64,000 bases of DNA from Chryseobacterium tagetis (GCF_016735585.2 NZ_JAERSE020000004.1:555220-619219); one strand, 5' to 3'; shown: positions 50,343 to 60,029, numbered from the stretch's first letter. Notes: generated by a model from the sequence alone, not told the origin. Program-made: numbers and translations.

Positions 50343-51836
50343 TTATTGTACAGCCTGTAAAACATTAATATTTCCGTATCCGTAATCTGAGTTCGGAGTT
50401 GGATAATAGGTTGCCGACTGTCTCATTTTATTCAGAACCTGATCTCTTGTCCATGATGGATTTTTAGCCCAGACCAAAGCTGCGATTCCTGCTGTAGATG
50501 CTGTTGCCACAGAAGAACCGCCTACATAATCGGTTTGTCCGTTGTAATAACTCAGCACCGGAATACTGTTTCCTGAAGCTCTTTCCATCTGATAGGTAAA
50601 ATCAATTTCCGCTCCTGAGTGGCATACGTCACATCTTTGGTTGGAAGTATTTTCTTTTACTCCGGTGATTGCTTGTGTTTCAGGCATCCATGCCGGGAAA
50701 ATTACCCCCACAAAATTCGTAAAGCTTGTGGAAGTTCCTCCTGCACAGAAAATCAATTTTCCTTTTGAATACGCGTATTTTACTCCATCTTCAATTTTTC
50801 CTACTGAGAAAATATGTCCCATCGACATTGAAATGATTTTGACACTGGTATTATTTCCTAATTCTGTAAAGGCAATCTTTACTCCGTTTTGTTCGTGATA
50901 TCCATCCAGCACAACGTTTGAAGCCGCTCTGTACGTTACCAAATTCGCATTATAAGCAACCCCAACCGGTTGTCCTTGATTATTTCTCGGAGAAGCCACC
51001 GCCGAAGCCATACTCGTCCCGTGACCGCATTGATCCGCAGAACCATCGTAACCTGTACTCCATGGCCAGATTGAATCTACATAAACTCCATTTTTACTGA
51101 TGGTTCTTCCTGATGAAAGTCCGTTATTGAAACTGCTTCCCAATAAAGTTTGTTCAGGAGAAACACCGCTGTCAATCACACCAATGGTCACTCCTGCTCC
51201 TGTGCTGTAGCTCCATGCGTTAATGATATTGTGTTTGGTGAAAGACCAAGGCGCTTTTGCATTAGGGGTCACCGTTGTATAATCTGATGTACTTAAAGCT
51301 GTTGATTCAAATCCGCATCCTGATGAACCACTTGATTTTGAAGTAGCTCCATATTTTTGTTCATTTTCAAAATAGCGGTAATCTGCAGGCTCCAGATAAC
51401 GGATATTTTTCATTTTTCTAAGAGCAATTACCGTTTCCTGTTTTTCTATCGTAACATCAATTTGATTTAAATATTGATCTGAAGATAACAGGGTTCTTTC
51501 TGTTTTTCCTTCGTATTGCTCAATTACCTTTAAAATTTCGGCCTCAATTGCTTTATTATCCGGTGTCAAACTTCTGTCAAAAGAAGAACCGAATCCGATA
51601 GAAGCAATTTTATTTCCCTGAAAAACGGCACTCCACACAAAATGATCAGAAGATTCGTTCCAGGAAAATCTTCCTTTCGTTTTAATGGTTTCATTAATTT
51701 TTTCATTGATTTGTTTAGCCGTCAAAGGATCTTTCTGGGCAACTTCAATGTTTTCTGAATTGTTTTGAAGATCTTCTCTGCTACAGGCAGTGAAAACAAA
51801 AAACAATAAGAGTAGATAAAAGACATTCTTTTTCAT
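50343..51836 (-). CDS. S8 family (subtilisin-like) serine peptidase, lipoprotein
   Basis: 497 residues. Lipobox FTACS (Cys18). Propeptide region ~20-165 then a subtilase domain with catalytic Asp222 (IGVIDSGVS), His272 (CGHGTSMASAVAS) and Ser442 (GSSVATAS). The usual Pro after GTSxA is missing (GSSVATA where GTSMATP is typical). A pair of Cys (RCDVCHSG, ~402-405) suggests a disulphide or metal site. Envelope-located protease; no immunity or substrate gene nearby. Confidence 0.9.
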   Translation of the reverse strand: MKKNVFYLLLLFFVFTACSREDLQNNSENIEVAQKDPLTAKQINEKINETIKTKGRFSWNESSDHFVWSAVFQGNKIASIGFGSSFDRSLTPDNKAIEAEILKVIEQYEGKTERTLLSSDQYLNQIDVTIEKQETVIALRKMKNIRYLEPADYRYFENEQKYGATSKSSGSSGCGFESTALSTSDYTTVTPNAKAPWSFTKHNIINAWSYSTGAGVTIGVIDSGVSPEQTLLGSSFNNGLSSGRTISKNGVYVDSIWPWSTGYDGSADQCGHGTSMASAVASPRNNQGQPVGVAYNANLVTYRAASNVVLDGYHEQNGVKIAFTELGNNTSVKIISMSMGHIFSVGKIEDGVKYAYSKGKLIFCAGGTSTSFTNFVGVIFPAWMPETQAITGVKENTSNQRCDVCHSGAEIDFTYQMERASGNSIPVLSYYNGQTDYVGGSSVATASTAGIAALVWAKNPSWTRDQVLNKMRQSATYYPTPNSDYGYGNINVLQAVQ

Positions 51837-51951
51837 ATAAAATAATATTTGATTGGTATCACCAAGATATCACTTTACATTGAATTAGAAATATTTAGAA
51901 TTTAATTTACTGTTAATTTTACTATGCTAGAAATAGTATTAACTTCATGAA

Positions 51952-52398
51952 TTACAGCTCCTTTTTATAACAGACACTATTCTCAATATCAATATATTGT
52001 CCGTAATTAGGGATCAAATTGTATCCATTTTTCTTATATAACGCAATTGCTTCCGGCTGTTTAAGTCCTGTTTCCAAAACACCATATTGAAAACCTTCAT
52101 TTTTTGCCCAGATTTCAAGTTCTGCAAGTACTTTGGATGCGTAACCGTTTCCTCTATATTCAGGCAGTACAAACATCCTTTTGATTTCTACAGTATCATT
52201 CTCAAATTTTTTAAATGCTCCGCAAGCAACAGGTTTTTCATTTTCATAGAAAAGAACACAGTTTTTCAACTGGTCAATCAAATTAAACTGATGATAAAAT
52301 GCATGTTCATCCCCATCACGAACGGCTAAATCCTGATCTAAGAATTGTACTAAATATTGAAAATCCGGGTTGGACGAATCTGTTCTTTTTATGGCCAT
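51952..52398 (-). CDS. GNAT family N-acetyltransferase
   Basis: 148 residues from the ATG at 52398. The acetyl-CoA loop is FVLPEYRGNGYASKVLAELE (RxxGxG/A motif R-G-N-G-Y-A). KPVACGAFKKFENDTVEIKRM and YKKNGYNLIPNYGQY are typical GNAT strands. Substrate unknown. An in-frame TTG at 52419 is part of the -7 box. Confidence 0.9.
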   Translation of the reverse strand: MAIKRTDSSNPDFQYLVQFLDQDLAVRDGDEHAFYHQFNLIDQLKNCVLFYENEKPVACGAFKKFENDTVEIKRMFVLPEYRGNGYASKVLAELEIWAKNEGFQYGVLETGLKQPEAIALYKKNGYNLIPNYGQYIDIENSVCYKKEL

Positions 52399-52416
52399 TA
52401 CACTCGTATTACACAA

Positions 52417-52424
52417 CAAATTTA
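52417..52424 (-). promoter_or_regulatory. Promoter -7 element (TAAATTTG) for the GNAT gene
   Basis: CAAATTTA on the plus strand, 18 nt upstream of the ATG at 52398. Confidence 0.5.
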
Positions 52425-52470
52425 ATTATTTAAGATGATTTTCTCTTCTCTTTATATTATTTAATGTATT

Positions 52471-52496
52471 AAAAAAGCTCCCATTTCTGGAAGCTT
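52471..52496 (-). terminator. Intrinsic terminator after the hutH-DUF2059 pair
   Basis: AAAGCTTCCA and TGGGAGCTTT pair on the minus strand (one mismatch) with a T-run into the next spacer. Confidence 0.75.
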
Positions 52497-52510
52497 TGAT
52501 ATTTTTTATT

Positions 52511-52984
52511 TTATTTACGCATAGGAGGTTCCGGACCTGATTCCATAGGAGGTGGCGATTGTAAATACCCCATTTTTTCTAAATCCCCATCAATTGTCTC
52601 AGTAACTTTCTGAGCCCAATTACTAGTTGCAGTCTGAATTTCAGTCATAATGCTCGGTGTATTTTGAATCACTTTCTTTCCAAAATCTGATTTATAAAAA
52701 ATAAGCAATTGATCAATTTCTTTTTCAGTAAACTTATTTCCGTAAATCCCTACTACTTCATTGATAAGATCGTCAATATTCACTTTCATTTCAATAGGTT
52801 CCCAAGCAGAATCTGGAACAGTATTATATTTTTTTTTGTAATTAGCGATTAAATTCTTTTCTGCCTGTTTAGTAACCGGAAAAGCACCACTTAAAGAAAG
52901 CAATTCTTTTACTTTATCCTGTTTTGCCTGAGAATAAGAAAATACTCCAAATCCAATCATTGCTATGCAAAAAACTTTTTTCAT
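52511..52984 (-). CDS. DUF2059 domain-containing secreted protein
   Basis: 157 residues with a Sec signal (FCIAMIGFGVFSYSQ). The DUF2059 helical signature is NEVVGIYGNKFTEKEIDQLL with IFYKSDFGKKVIQNTPSI; an acidic-Pro tail (SPPPMESGPEPPMRK) follows. Function unknown. Starts 12 nt after hutH and is followed by a terminator, so the two are probably co-transcribed. Confidence 0.88.
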   Translation of the reverse strand: MKKVFCIAMIGFGVFSYSQAKQDKVKELLSLSGAFPVTKQAEKNLIANYKKKYNTVPDSAWEPIEMKVNIDDLINEVVGIYGNKFTEKEIDQLLIFYKSDFGKKVIQNTPSIMTEIQTATSNWAQKVTETIDGDLEKMGYLQSPPPMESGPEPPMRK

Positions 52985-52996
52985 CCTGATTGACAG

Positions 52997-54484
52997 TTAG
53001 TTTACTACAAATTTTCTTTCATTAATCAGCTCTGCAATCGCCAACATATCTTCTCCGATCAATCGGTCATCTTCAAGCTTAGCAACTTTCGAACGAAGAA
53101 TCGCATAGTTTTCTTCAATGATTTTTGAACATTTTGAAGGTCTTCTGAATTCTAATCCCTGTGCAGCAAACATTAATTCAACCGATAATATATTAACCAG
53201 GTTTCCTAAAACCTGATTGAATTTTCTTCCGGAAATGCTTCCCATAGAAACGTGGTCTTCCTGTCCTAAACTTGTAGGAATAGAATCTGCCGAAGCAGGG
53301 AAACACAATGTTTTATTTTCTGTTACTAACGCCGCAGAAGTATATTGAGGAATCATAAATCCTGAATTTAAACCAGAGCTTTCTGTTAGCAATCTTGGTA
53401 AGCCATATTTTCCTTCCAATAATAAATAACTTCTTCTGTCAGAAATATTTCCTAATTCAGCAGCAGCCAACGTTGCATAATCTAACGGTAAAGCCATCAA
53501 CTGACCATGGAAGTTTCCTCCTGAAATCGATTCTTCAGCACTTAAAACAATTGGATTGTCTGTTACAGAATTCAATTCCGTTTCTGCCATCATTTTCAGA
53601 TGTTCAAAAGCATTTCTACTCGCCCCGTGAACCTGTGGAACACATCTCATGGAATACGGATCCTGAACTCTCTCACAGTCTTCGTGAGCTTTCATATTTT
53701 CTGAACCTTTCAGGAATTTCAGCATTCTTGCAGCCACTTTTTTACTTCCTTCAAATGGTCTGATCTCGTGCAGTTCTTTTTTAAACGGACTTGCCGATCC
53801 TCTGTATGCTTCAAGACTCATTGCAGCCGTCATATCAGCAAGATCTAATAAATATTCAAATTTTTCTAAGCCTTTTATTGCATGAGCCAAAATAAATTGA
53901 GTGCCGTTAATTAATCCCAAGCCTTCTTTTGGTCCTAAAGTCAATGGTTTAAGATCATTTTTTTCTAATACTTCAGTCGTTTCAAAAATCTCGTTTCCAA
54001 CCCAAACTTTTCCAAGTCCTAAAAGAGGCAAAACAAGGTGTGACAAAGGCGCTAAATCTCCTGAAGCTCCCACCGAACCTTGCTCAGGAACAACCGGAAT
54101 AATATCTTTTTCTAACATGAGAATCATTCTCTCGATCACTTCTAAAGAAACTCCCGAAAATCCTTTTGACAAAGCATGAACTTTAGCAATGATCATAATT
54201 TTTGAAAGTTCTTTATCTATCGGTTTTCCCACCCCTACTGCGTGAGAAATGATCAGATTATATTGTAACTGCGCTGTTTCATCAGCAGAAATTTTTGTAT
54301 CACAAAGAGGCCCGAATCCTGTATTTATTCCATACACACAACGATCTGAATCTACAATCTTCTGAACATTCTTCTGCGATTTTAAGATTTGGTCTTTCGC
54401 AGCTTTGTTCAGTTTCGCTTTATTTGGAGCTTTACAGATTTCCAAAACATCATGGAAACTGAAAACATCTACACCGTATATCAT
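52997..54484 (-). CDS. hutH: Histidine ammonia-lyase
   Basis: 495 residues. The MIO prosthetic group forms from Ala-Ser-Gly about 140-142 in GSVGASGDLAPLSH. Other family segments are YGINTGFGPLCDT, GLGLINGTQFIL, EDCERVQDPYSMRCVPQVHG in part, and TDNPIV. The selectivity pair is Ser-His in NLIISHAVGVG, which points to histidine rather than tyrosine or phenylalanine as substrate. It converts histidine to urocanate and ammonia. No hutU, hutI or hutG is nearby. Confidence 0.94.
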   Translation of the reverse strand: MIYGVDVFSFHDVLEICKAPNKAKLNKAAKDQILKSQKNVQKIVDSDRCVYGINTGFGPLCDTKISADETAQLQYNLIISHAVGVGKPIDKELSKIMIIAKVHALSKGFSGVSLEVIERMILMLEKDIIPVVPEQGSVGASGDLAPLSHLVLPLLGLGKVWVGNEIFETTEVLEKNDLKPLTLGPKEGLGLINGTQFILAHAIKGLEKFEYLLDLADMTAAMSLEAYRGSASPFKKELHEIRPFEGSKKVAARMLKFLKGSENMKAHEDCERVQDPYSMRCVPQVHGASRNAFEHLKMMAETELNSVTDNPIVLSAEESISGGNFHGQLMALPLDYATLAAAELGNISDRRSYLLLEGKYGLPRLLTESSGLNSGFMIPQYTSAALVTENKTLCFPASADSIPTSLGQEDHVSMGSISGRKFNQVLGNLVNILSVELMFAAQGLEFRRPSKCSKIIEENYAILRSKVAKLEDDRLIGEDMLAIAELINERKFVVN

Positions 54485-54616
54485 TCTCTAAATTTTGTCT
54501 TAAAATTACACATTTAACAATAATTGGAAAAACTAATTTTTCAACGTCAGATTTTTCTCAGAATAAGCCATTTAATTTGCTATTTTTACCGCCGTAAATA
54601 AAAAAATAATAACCTT

Positions 54617-55378
54617 ATGAAACTTAAATCTATGCTGCTTGCATTGTTTCTTGTAAGCACTGCATCTTTCGCTCAGAAAGTAAAATACTCTAAAGAAGAG
54701 ATCAAAAAGATGGAACAATACCTTTTTAATGAAGGGTTCAATTCCCCATCTCCAAAAAAAACATCAACTGTTACTTTAAAGGACGGTACAATCGTAAAAG
54801 GGTTCTGCAATAAAATTGATACTAAAAAAGGTCAGATTTTTGAAGTATCCATTAAAGACAGTATTACTAAAAAACCTAGTGTTTTGGAGGCTGATAACAT
54901 CAGTGAAATGTATGTATTCCCCAACGAGGCTGAGAAATTTATGAAAGTTGCAAAATATATGGGTAACATCAGAAATTATCAGACAAAAAAATTAAAGAAT
55001 ACAACAACAAATGGTCGTATTCACTTTGTAAACCAAACGGTTTCTTTAAAAAATAAAAAGGATGACAAAGAATTTCTGATGCAGGTTATTAATCCTGAAT
55101 TTGATGATATTATCTCTGTTTATCATGATCCGAGAGCTAAAGAAACGACAGGTTTTTCAGTGATGGGTTCTCCCCAATTAGGTGGTGGTGTTATCAAATC
55201 TTATTATGTAAAGAAAGGAGATAAAGTAATGTGGCTTCACAAAGATGATTTTGAAGATAATTATGATTTTCTTTTCGGAGACAATGCCGAATTCATGAAA
55301 AAGTATCCTAAAAACTCTGTGGAATGGGACTATTTCAGCTTCTTGGTGTATCAGTACACTGAAATGAGCAACGGATAA
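54617..55378 (+). CDS. Secreted hypothetical protein
   Basis: 253 residues with a Sec signal (SMLLALFLVSTASFAQ). A beta-rich mature protein with STVTLKDGTIVKGFCNKID, SVLEADNISEMYVFPNEAEKF and GGGVIKSYYVKKGDKVMWLHKDDF. The first half resembles a small SH3-like/LSm-like GxxxxG pattern seen in many bacteroidete secreted proteins. No family assigned. Ends at a good terminator. Confidence 0.75.
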   Translation: MKLKSMLLALFLVSTASFAQKVKYSKEEIKKMEQYLFNEGFNSPSPKKTSTVTLKDGTIVKGFCNKIDTKKGQIFEVSIKDSITKKPSVLEADNISEMYVFPNEAEKFMKVAKYMGNIRNYQTKKLKNTTTNGRIHFVNQTVSLKNKKDDKEFLMQVINPEFDDIISVYHDPRAKETTGFSVMGSPQLGGGVIKSYYVKKGDKVMWLHKDDFEDNYDFLFGDNAEFMKKYPKNSVEWDYFSFLVYQYTEMSNG

Positions 55379-55401
55379 AATTGAATATTAACATATATTA
55401 T

Positions 55402-55430
55402 AAAGCTGTAGAGATTCTGCAGCTTTTTTT
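55402..55430 (+). terminator. Intrinsic terminator upstream of uvrC
   Basis: AAAGCTGTAG pairs with CTGCAGCTTT (one mismatch) followed by seven T. Confidence 0.8.
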
Positions 55431-55446
55431 GTGGTTTTAAATTCCT

Positions 55447-55454
55447 TAATTTTG
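55447..55454 (+). promoter_or_regulatory. Promoter -7 element (TAATTTTG) for uvrC
   Basis: TAATTTTG ends 4 nt before the uvrC ATG, implying a leaderless or near-leaderless transcript. A TTG sits 15 nt upstream (55429-55431), shorter than usual. Confidence 0.45.
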
Positions 55455-55458
55455 TTAT

Positions 55459-57249
55459 ATGAATCCTTCTTTAGAACTGCAGCTTAAAACTTTACCTTCC
55501 GAACCCGGTGTTTATCGTTACTATGATAAAAACGAACAGCTTTTATATGTAGGAAAGGCTAAAAATTTAAAGAAAAGGGTTCTTTCTTATTTCAACAAAA
55601 ACCTTTCTGGATACCGTATCAAAATTATGGTCGGGAAAATCCAACGCTTGGAAACCACCATTGTAAACAGTGAATATGATGCACTTTTATTAGAAAATAA
55701 CCTGATCAAAGAACATCAGCCGTTTTACAATGTGATGCTGAAAGATGACAAAACCTATCCATGGATTTGTATCAAAAATGAAGATTTTCCACGAATTTTT
55801 CTGACAAGAAATGTGATCAAAGATGGCTCTGAATATTATGGTCCTTACGCAAAAGTACGTCCTGCCAAAATTCTTTTAGATACAATCAAACATATTTACA
55901 AACTCAGAACCTGTAATCTTAATCTTGCTCCTAATAAAATCGATGATGGAAAATATAAGGTCTGTCTTGAGTATCACATTAAAAATTGTGAAGGACCTTG
56001 TGAAGGACTTGAAAGCAAAGAAGATTACGACGAAAAAATTGATGCTATCCGGGGAATCATTAAAGGAGATTTCCGAAAAGCAAAAGAATATCTGGTTCAT
56101 CAGATGATGAAGTATGCAGAAAATTTGCAGTTTGAACAGGCCCAATTAATTAAGGAAAGACTTGACATCCTTGAAGATTATCAGGCTAAAAACACGGTTG
56201 TGAACCCGAATATCGATGATGTAGATGTATTTGGCATGACCAGTGATGAGACCGCAGCTTATGTGAATTTCTTTAAGATCAGAAATGGAAATATTATTCA
56301 GAGTTTTACCACCGAAATTAAAAAGATTCTTGAAGAATCTGATGAAGACATTATGGAAGAAGCTTTAATTGAAATCAGACAAAAGTTTAGTTCAGATTCA
56401 AAAGAAGTACTTCTCCCTTTCCATTTATCTGTTGAAATTCCGAATGTGAAACTGATCGTTCCGAAAGTAGGTGATAAAAAACGTATCGTAGAACTTTCTG
56501 AAAAAAATGCGAAAGAATACCGTTTAGAAAAATTAAAACAGGTTCAGATCATCGATCCGGAAAGACATACCAACAGAATCATGGCAGAAATGCAGAAATT
56601 GCTGAGAATGCCTGTTGAACCACGACATATCGAAGGTTTTGATAACTCGAATATTCAGGGAACAAATCCTGTTTCTGCCTGTGTCGTTTTTAAAGATGGA
56701 AAACCAAGCAAAGCTGATTACAGAATTTTTCATCCAAAAACAGTAGAAGGACCGAATGATTTTGCCACTATGGAAGAGGTAATCTATCGTCGTTATAAAA
56801 GAATGTTGGATGAAGGAGAAAACCTTCCTCAATTGATTTTGATTGACGGAGGAAAAGGACAATTATCTTCGGCTGTAAAAAGTTTGCGTTTACTGGGATT
56901 ATACGGTAAAATTACCATCGTCGGAATCGCAAAAAGGCTGGAAGAAATTTTCTTTCCTGAAGATCCTATTCCTTTGTATCTGGATAAAAAATCGGAAACC
57001 TTAAAAATTCTTCAACGAGTAAGAGATGAAGCCCACCGCTTCGGAGTAAAGCATCACAGAACAAGAAGAAAAAATTCTACCATAAAATCTGAACTGGAGG
57101 AAATTCCGGGAGTTGGAGAAAAAACAATTGAATTATTGCTTTCAAAATTAAAATCTGTGAAACGCATAAAAGAATCCAATCTGGAAACTTTAGAAGAGAT
57201 ATTGGGGAAAAGTAAAGCGAAAGTAATTCATGATTTTTTTAATAAATAA
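55459..57249 (+). CDS. uvrC: Excinuclease ABC subunit C
   Basis: 596 residues. GIY-YIG nuclease domain (~13-90: EPGVYRYYDKNEQLLYVGKAKNLKKR, short form GVYRYYD and LLYVGKAKNLKKRV), UVR domain (~200-235, VHQMMKYAENLQFEQAQLIKE), RNase H-like endonuclease (~375-535; ISGFDNSNIQG variant IEGFDNSNIQG, LILIDGGKGQL) and C-terminal double HhH (EEIPGVGEKTIELL). Makes both incisions of nucleotide excision repair with UvrAB. Normal length. Confidence 0.96.
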   Translation: MNPSLELQLKTLPSEPGVYRYYDKNEQLLYVGKAKNLKKRVLSYFNKNLSGYRIKIMVGKIQRLETTIVNSEYDALLLENNLIKEHQPFYNVMLKDDKTYPWICIKNEDFPRIFLTRNVIKDGSEYYGPYAKVRPAKILLDTIKHIYKLRTCNLNLAPNKIDDGKYKVCLEYHIKNCEGPCEGLESKEDYDEKIDAIRGIIKGDFRKAKEYLVHQMMKYAENLQFEQAQLIKERLDILEDYQAKNTVVNPNIDDVDVFGMTSDETAAYVNFFKIRNGNIIQSFTTEIKKILEESDEDIMEEALIEIRQKFSSDSKEVLLPFHLSVEIPNVKLIVPKVGDKKRIVELSEKNAKEYRLEKLKQVQIIDPERHTNRIMAEMQKLLRMPVEPRHIEGFDNSNIQGTNPVSACVVFKDGKPSKADYRIFHPKTVEGPNDFATMEEVIYRRYKRMLDEGENLPQLILIDGGKGQLSSAVKSLRLLGLYGKITIVGIAKRLEEIFFPEDPIPLYLDKKSETLKILQRVRDEAHRFGVKHHRTRRKNSTIKSELEEIPGVGEKTIELLLSKLKSVKRIKESNLETLEEILGKSKAKVIHDFFNK

Positions 57250-57353
57250 TTTAAACAAAAACAATTACTTTTAATTTTTAATACATAATATTTCATAATT
57301 AATGTTTTTTTAATAATTTAGCTTAAACATTTAATTACCAAATATTATATTTT

Positions 57354-58136
57354 ATGAAAAAGAACTACTTTTTAGCAAAGTTATTTGCAGGAATCATTAC
57401 GTTTACACTTACCAATTTTTTTAACGCACAAACATATTGCAATCCTAGTTATTCCAGTGGATGTACAAGCTGGAGAATTACCCAAGTGACAATTCCTTCC
57501 GCAAGTTTTGATAATTCATTTGCATCCGGCACCTGTACAACTGGAAGAGATCGTACTGCTGTAACAGTAAACTTGAGCCCAGGAACTTCTTATGCCATCA
57601 ATATAACAACTATGGGATGGATTTCTTGTGGAATGGCAATAGACTTCAATAAAGACGGAGACTTTGATGATGCAGGGGAAGCTCTATTTTTACCAAGTTA
57701 TATTGCAAGTGACACGCAAACTTATTCCGGAAATTTCACCATTCCATCTTCCGTAACTGCAGGAAATTACAGAATGAGAGTGTGGAATCGATTAGCCAAT
57801 TCAGCAAATGGTACGCCTGCAGATTCTCCGTGTGGAACGTACAACTACGGAACCTGGACAGATTATACAGCAACTATCGGAACATTGGCTACTTCTGAAG
57901 TTTCAAAAGTTTCAGCAAAGGTTTATCCTAACCCTGTTTCTGATTTTTTAAATATAGAAGCTAAAAATACAATTGAGTCAGTTGAGATTTATGATATGAA
58001 CGGGAAATTAATTAAAACCGTTTCATCAAAAAGTGATGCGGTTTCAGTTAAATTATCTGATCTCGCTCCTGGGACTTATTTTGCGAAATTGAATGATCGT
58101 AAAACCAATCAAACAATTAAATTTATAAAGAAATAA
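57354..58136 (+). CDS. GEVED-domain secreted protein with T9SS type A sorting domain
   Basis: 260 residues with a Sec signal (LFAGIITFTLTNFFNAQ). The GEVED domain (~22-180) is shown by YCNPSYSSGCTSWRI, GMAIDFNKDGDFDDAGEALFL and TAGNYRMRVWNRLANSANG. The C-terminal ~75 residues form a type A sorting domain (KVYPNPVSDFLNIEA, VEIYDMNGKLIKTV, LAPGTYFAKL, IKFIKK). Exported through T9SS. Function of GEVED unknown. Confidence 0.9.
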   Translation: MKKNYFLAKLFAGIITFTLTNFFNAQTYCNPSYSSGCTSWRITQVTIPSASFDNSFASGTCTTGRDRTAVTVNLSPGTSYAINITTMGWISCGMAIDFNKDGDFDDAGEALFLPSYIASDTQTYSGNFTIPSSVTAGNYRMRVWNRLANSANGTPADSPCGTYNYGTWTDYTATIGTLATSEVSKVSAKVYPNPVSDFLNIEAKNTIESVEIYDMNGKLIKTVSSKSDAVSVKLSDLAPGTYFAKLNDRKTNQTIKFIKK

Positions 58137-58156
58137 GTTATTGACTGTTAATCATA

Positions 58157-58190
58157 AAAAAGCCCTCAAAATTGAGGGCTTTAGGTTTTA
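58157..58190. terminator. Bidirectional intrinsic terminator
   Basis: AAAGCCCTCAA (58159-58169) pairs perfectly with TTGAGGGCTTT (58172-58182). It separates the convergent GEVED gene and the minus-strand operon. Confidence 0.85.
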
Positions 58191-58940
58191 TTTTTTTGAA
58201 AATACTTCTTTAGTATATTCTCCATTCGTTTGTGGAATTTCAATTACTATATTTCCATTTTCAAAATATCCAAGTGTAGATTCTCCATTTTGTAACTTTA
58301 CTCTGAAAACATCATTCTTGGTTGTTGTTTTAAAAGTAGCAAAAGGTGATGAGCTGTTTGGGTTCGCCAGAATGAATTGGCTTCTATCAATCTGAATTTT
58401 CTGAAGATCAATTTTACCATTGCTAAAATTCTGTGCAGAATTATTTTCTGATACCAAACTGTTATTGCTTGTAATTTTCTCTTCTGTAGCATTAACTGTT
58501 TTCGTTACAATCTGATTATGATCAATAGATTTCGTTGGAGAAATTAATGAATACGTTTGCTTCAAAGCATCCTGATATCCTTCTTTATATTCTTTAATGT
58601 TAGAAGTACCTTTTATCGATTGTATTTCTTTATCATTACAGTCCTTGAATGTTACTACTATCTTATTTCTTAAAAAACTGCTATCATTAATAATATCTGC
58701 CAATAAAACATTACAGGGATTATCTTTTGCTTCTGATGGCCATTGTAATTTATCAGTAGGAACAATAATATAATTTTTGTTTTTTAATGTTTTTGCTAAC
58801 AATTCGCCCAAACCAAAGTCTTCTTTAAAACTTGTAAATTTAGCCGGAAGTGAAATATATCTATAATCAGAAGTTTTTTGCCCGAACATGAACATAGAAC
58901 TAACTGTTAATACAACAAGTGAAAGCTTTTTCATTTTCAT
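58188..58940 (-). CDS. Secreted hypothetical protein
   Basis: 250 residues, Sec signal (LSLVVLTVSSMFMFG). The first half has a compact domain with FGLGELLAKTLKNKNYIIV and PCNVLLADIINDSSFL, and FKDCNDKEIQSIKGTSNIKEY (two Cys). The remainder is Ser/Asn-rich and the end recovers a beta-like FRVKLQNGESTLGYFEN. No family recognised. Six nt after the PorV-like gene, so in the same transcript. Confidence 0.72.
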   Translation of the reverse strand: MKMKKLSLVVLTVSSMFMFGQKTSDYRYISLPAKFTSFKEDFGLGELLAKTLKNKNYIIVPTDKLQWPSEAKDNPCNVLLADIINDSSFLRNKIVVTFKDCNDKEIQSIKGTSNIKEYKEGYQDALKQTYSLISPTKSIDHNQIVTKTVNATEEKITSNNSLVSENNSAQNFSNGKIDLQKIQIDRSQFILANPNSSSPFATFKTTTKNDVFRVKLQNGESTLGYFENGNIVIEIPQTNGEYTKEVFSKK

Positions 58941-58946
58941 TAAATT

Positions 58947-60029
58947 TTAATCATTTCTAAATTCTCCCATATCCAGTTTCAATGAGAAGAAATTCGAGTA
59001 AAAATTGGATCCTCCAATTCCTGAGTTGCTAATTGCATAATCAAGGGTAAGACCTCTGTATCTGATCCCTATACCTGCACTTGGCTGAAAAGAAACCTTT
59101 CTTTTCAAATCTTCAATATCTGTAATGGATTGAAATCTGTTAACCCCCAATCGTACAAAGATCATTTTCTGATATCCTAATTCCGCTCCCGCATAAGGAG
59201 TAATACTTGCAATATCAGAAGAAATAAGAGCCGCCGTTTTAGCGAAGTCTACATTGATACCAGCTTCAGGTAAAACATATACGCTGCTGTTGATTTCAAA
59301 TACTTTACTTGCTCCCAAATTCAATTTAGGCATAGTAAGCTCCATTTTATCTGAAGGAGCAGGGTTGAATTCCTCTCCATTTACAACTGTTGATAATTCC
59401 TTTTGATTAATACTCCAAAAGTTGACTGTTGTTGTCGCATCACGAAGCATCCCACCAAACTTCCATCCGTTATCTCCTTTATAGATCGCTCCTACATCAA
59501 AACCAAAACCATAACCATTTGCAAATTTTCCGACATTTCTATAAACGATTTTAGCATTTACCCCCACATCTAATCTAGGATTTCCTCCTGGGTGAAAAGC
59601 ATAAGAAAGTAATGCTGCATAATCGGATTGAGAAAACTTAGTAATTTTATCATAATCAATGTTCCCTTCTGCATCGATCATTTGAGTCGTATTCAATATA
59701 TTATCAACCCCCAATCTTACAATGGAAACTCCAAAAACACCTTCTTCCAGTACTTTAGCATATGCTAAATAATCATATTTGGCAATAGATTCAAAGTATT
59801 CTGCGTGCATGGCTGCTCCCTGCCAATCTTTTTCAATAGATAAGAGACCTGCCGGGTTCCACATCGGGGAATATACATCATCCTGATTAGAGATTACTGC
59901 TCCTCCCATAGCCAATCCTCTTGCTCCTGCACCAATATTTAAAAATTCGTTGGAATATTTTCTGATAATCTGAGACTGGGAAAGTCCAAAAGCCAGGGAA
60001 AATACTACTAAAAGGTATTTTTTCATCAT
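58947..60029 (-). CDS. PorV/PorQ family type IX secretion-associated outer-membrane protein
   Basis: 360 residues, Sec signal (YLLVVFSLAFGLSQSQ). GAGARGLAMGGAVISNQDD and SPMWNPAGLLSIEKDW are the PorV/PorQ (UPF0164-type) signature. The rest is alternating beta strands to a C-terminal aromatic strand (FYSNFFSLKLDMGEF). PorV shuttles T9SS cargo in Porphyromonas gingivalis; the PorV versus PorQ distinction cannot be made here. Fourteen nt after the EamA gene; the following secreted gene is in the same transcript. Confidence 0.85.
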   Translation of the reverse strand: MMKKYLLVVFSLAFGLSQSQIIRKYSNEFLNIGAGARGLAMGGAVISNQDDVYSPMWNPAGLLSIEKDWQGAAMHAEYFESIAKYDYLAYAKVLEEGVFGVSIVRLGVDNILNTTQMIDAEGNIDYDKITKFSQSDYAALLSYAFHPGGNPRLDVGVNAKIVYRNVGKFANGYGFGFDVGAIYKGDNGWKFGGMLRDATTTVNFWSINQKELSTVVNGEEFNPAPSDKMELTMPKLNLGASKVFEINSSVYVLPEAGINVDFAKTAALISSDIASITPYAGAELGYQKMIFVRLGVNRFQSITDIEDLKRKVSFQPSAGIGIRYRGLTLDYAISNSGIGGSNFYSNFFSLKLDMGEFRND

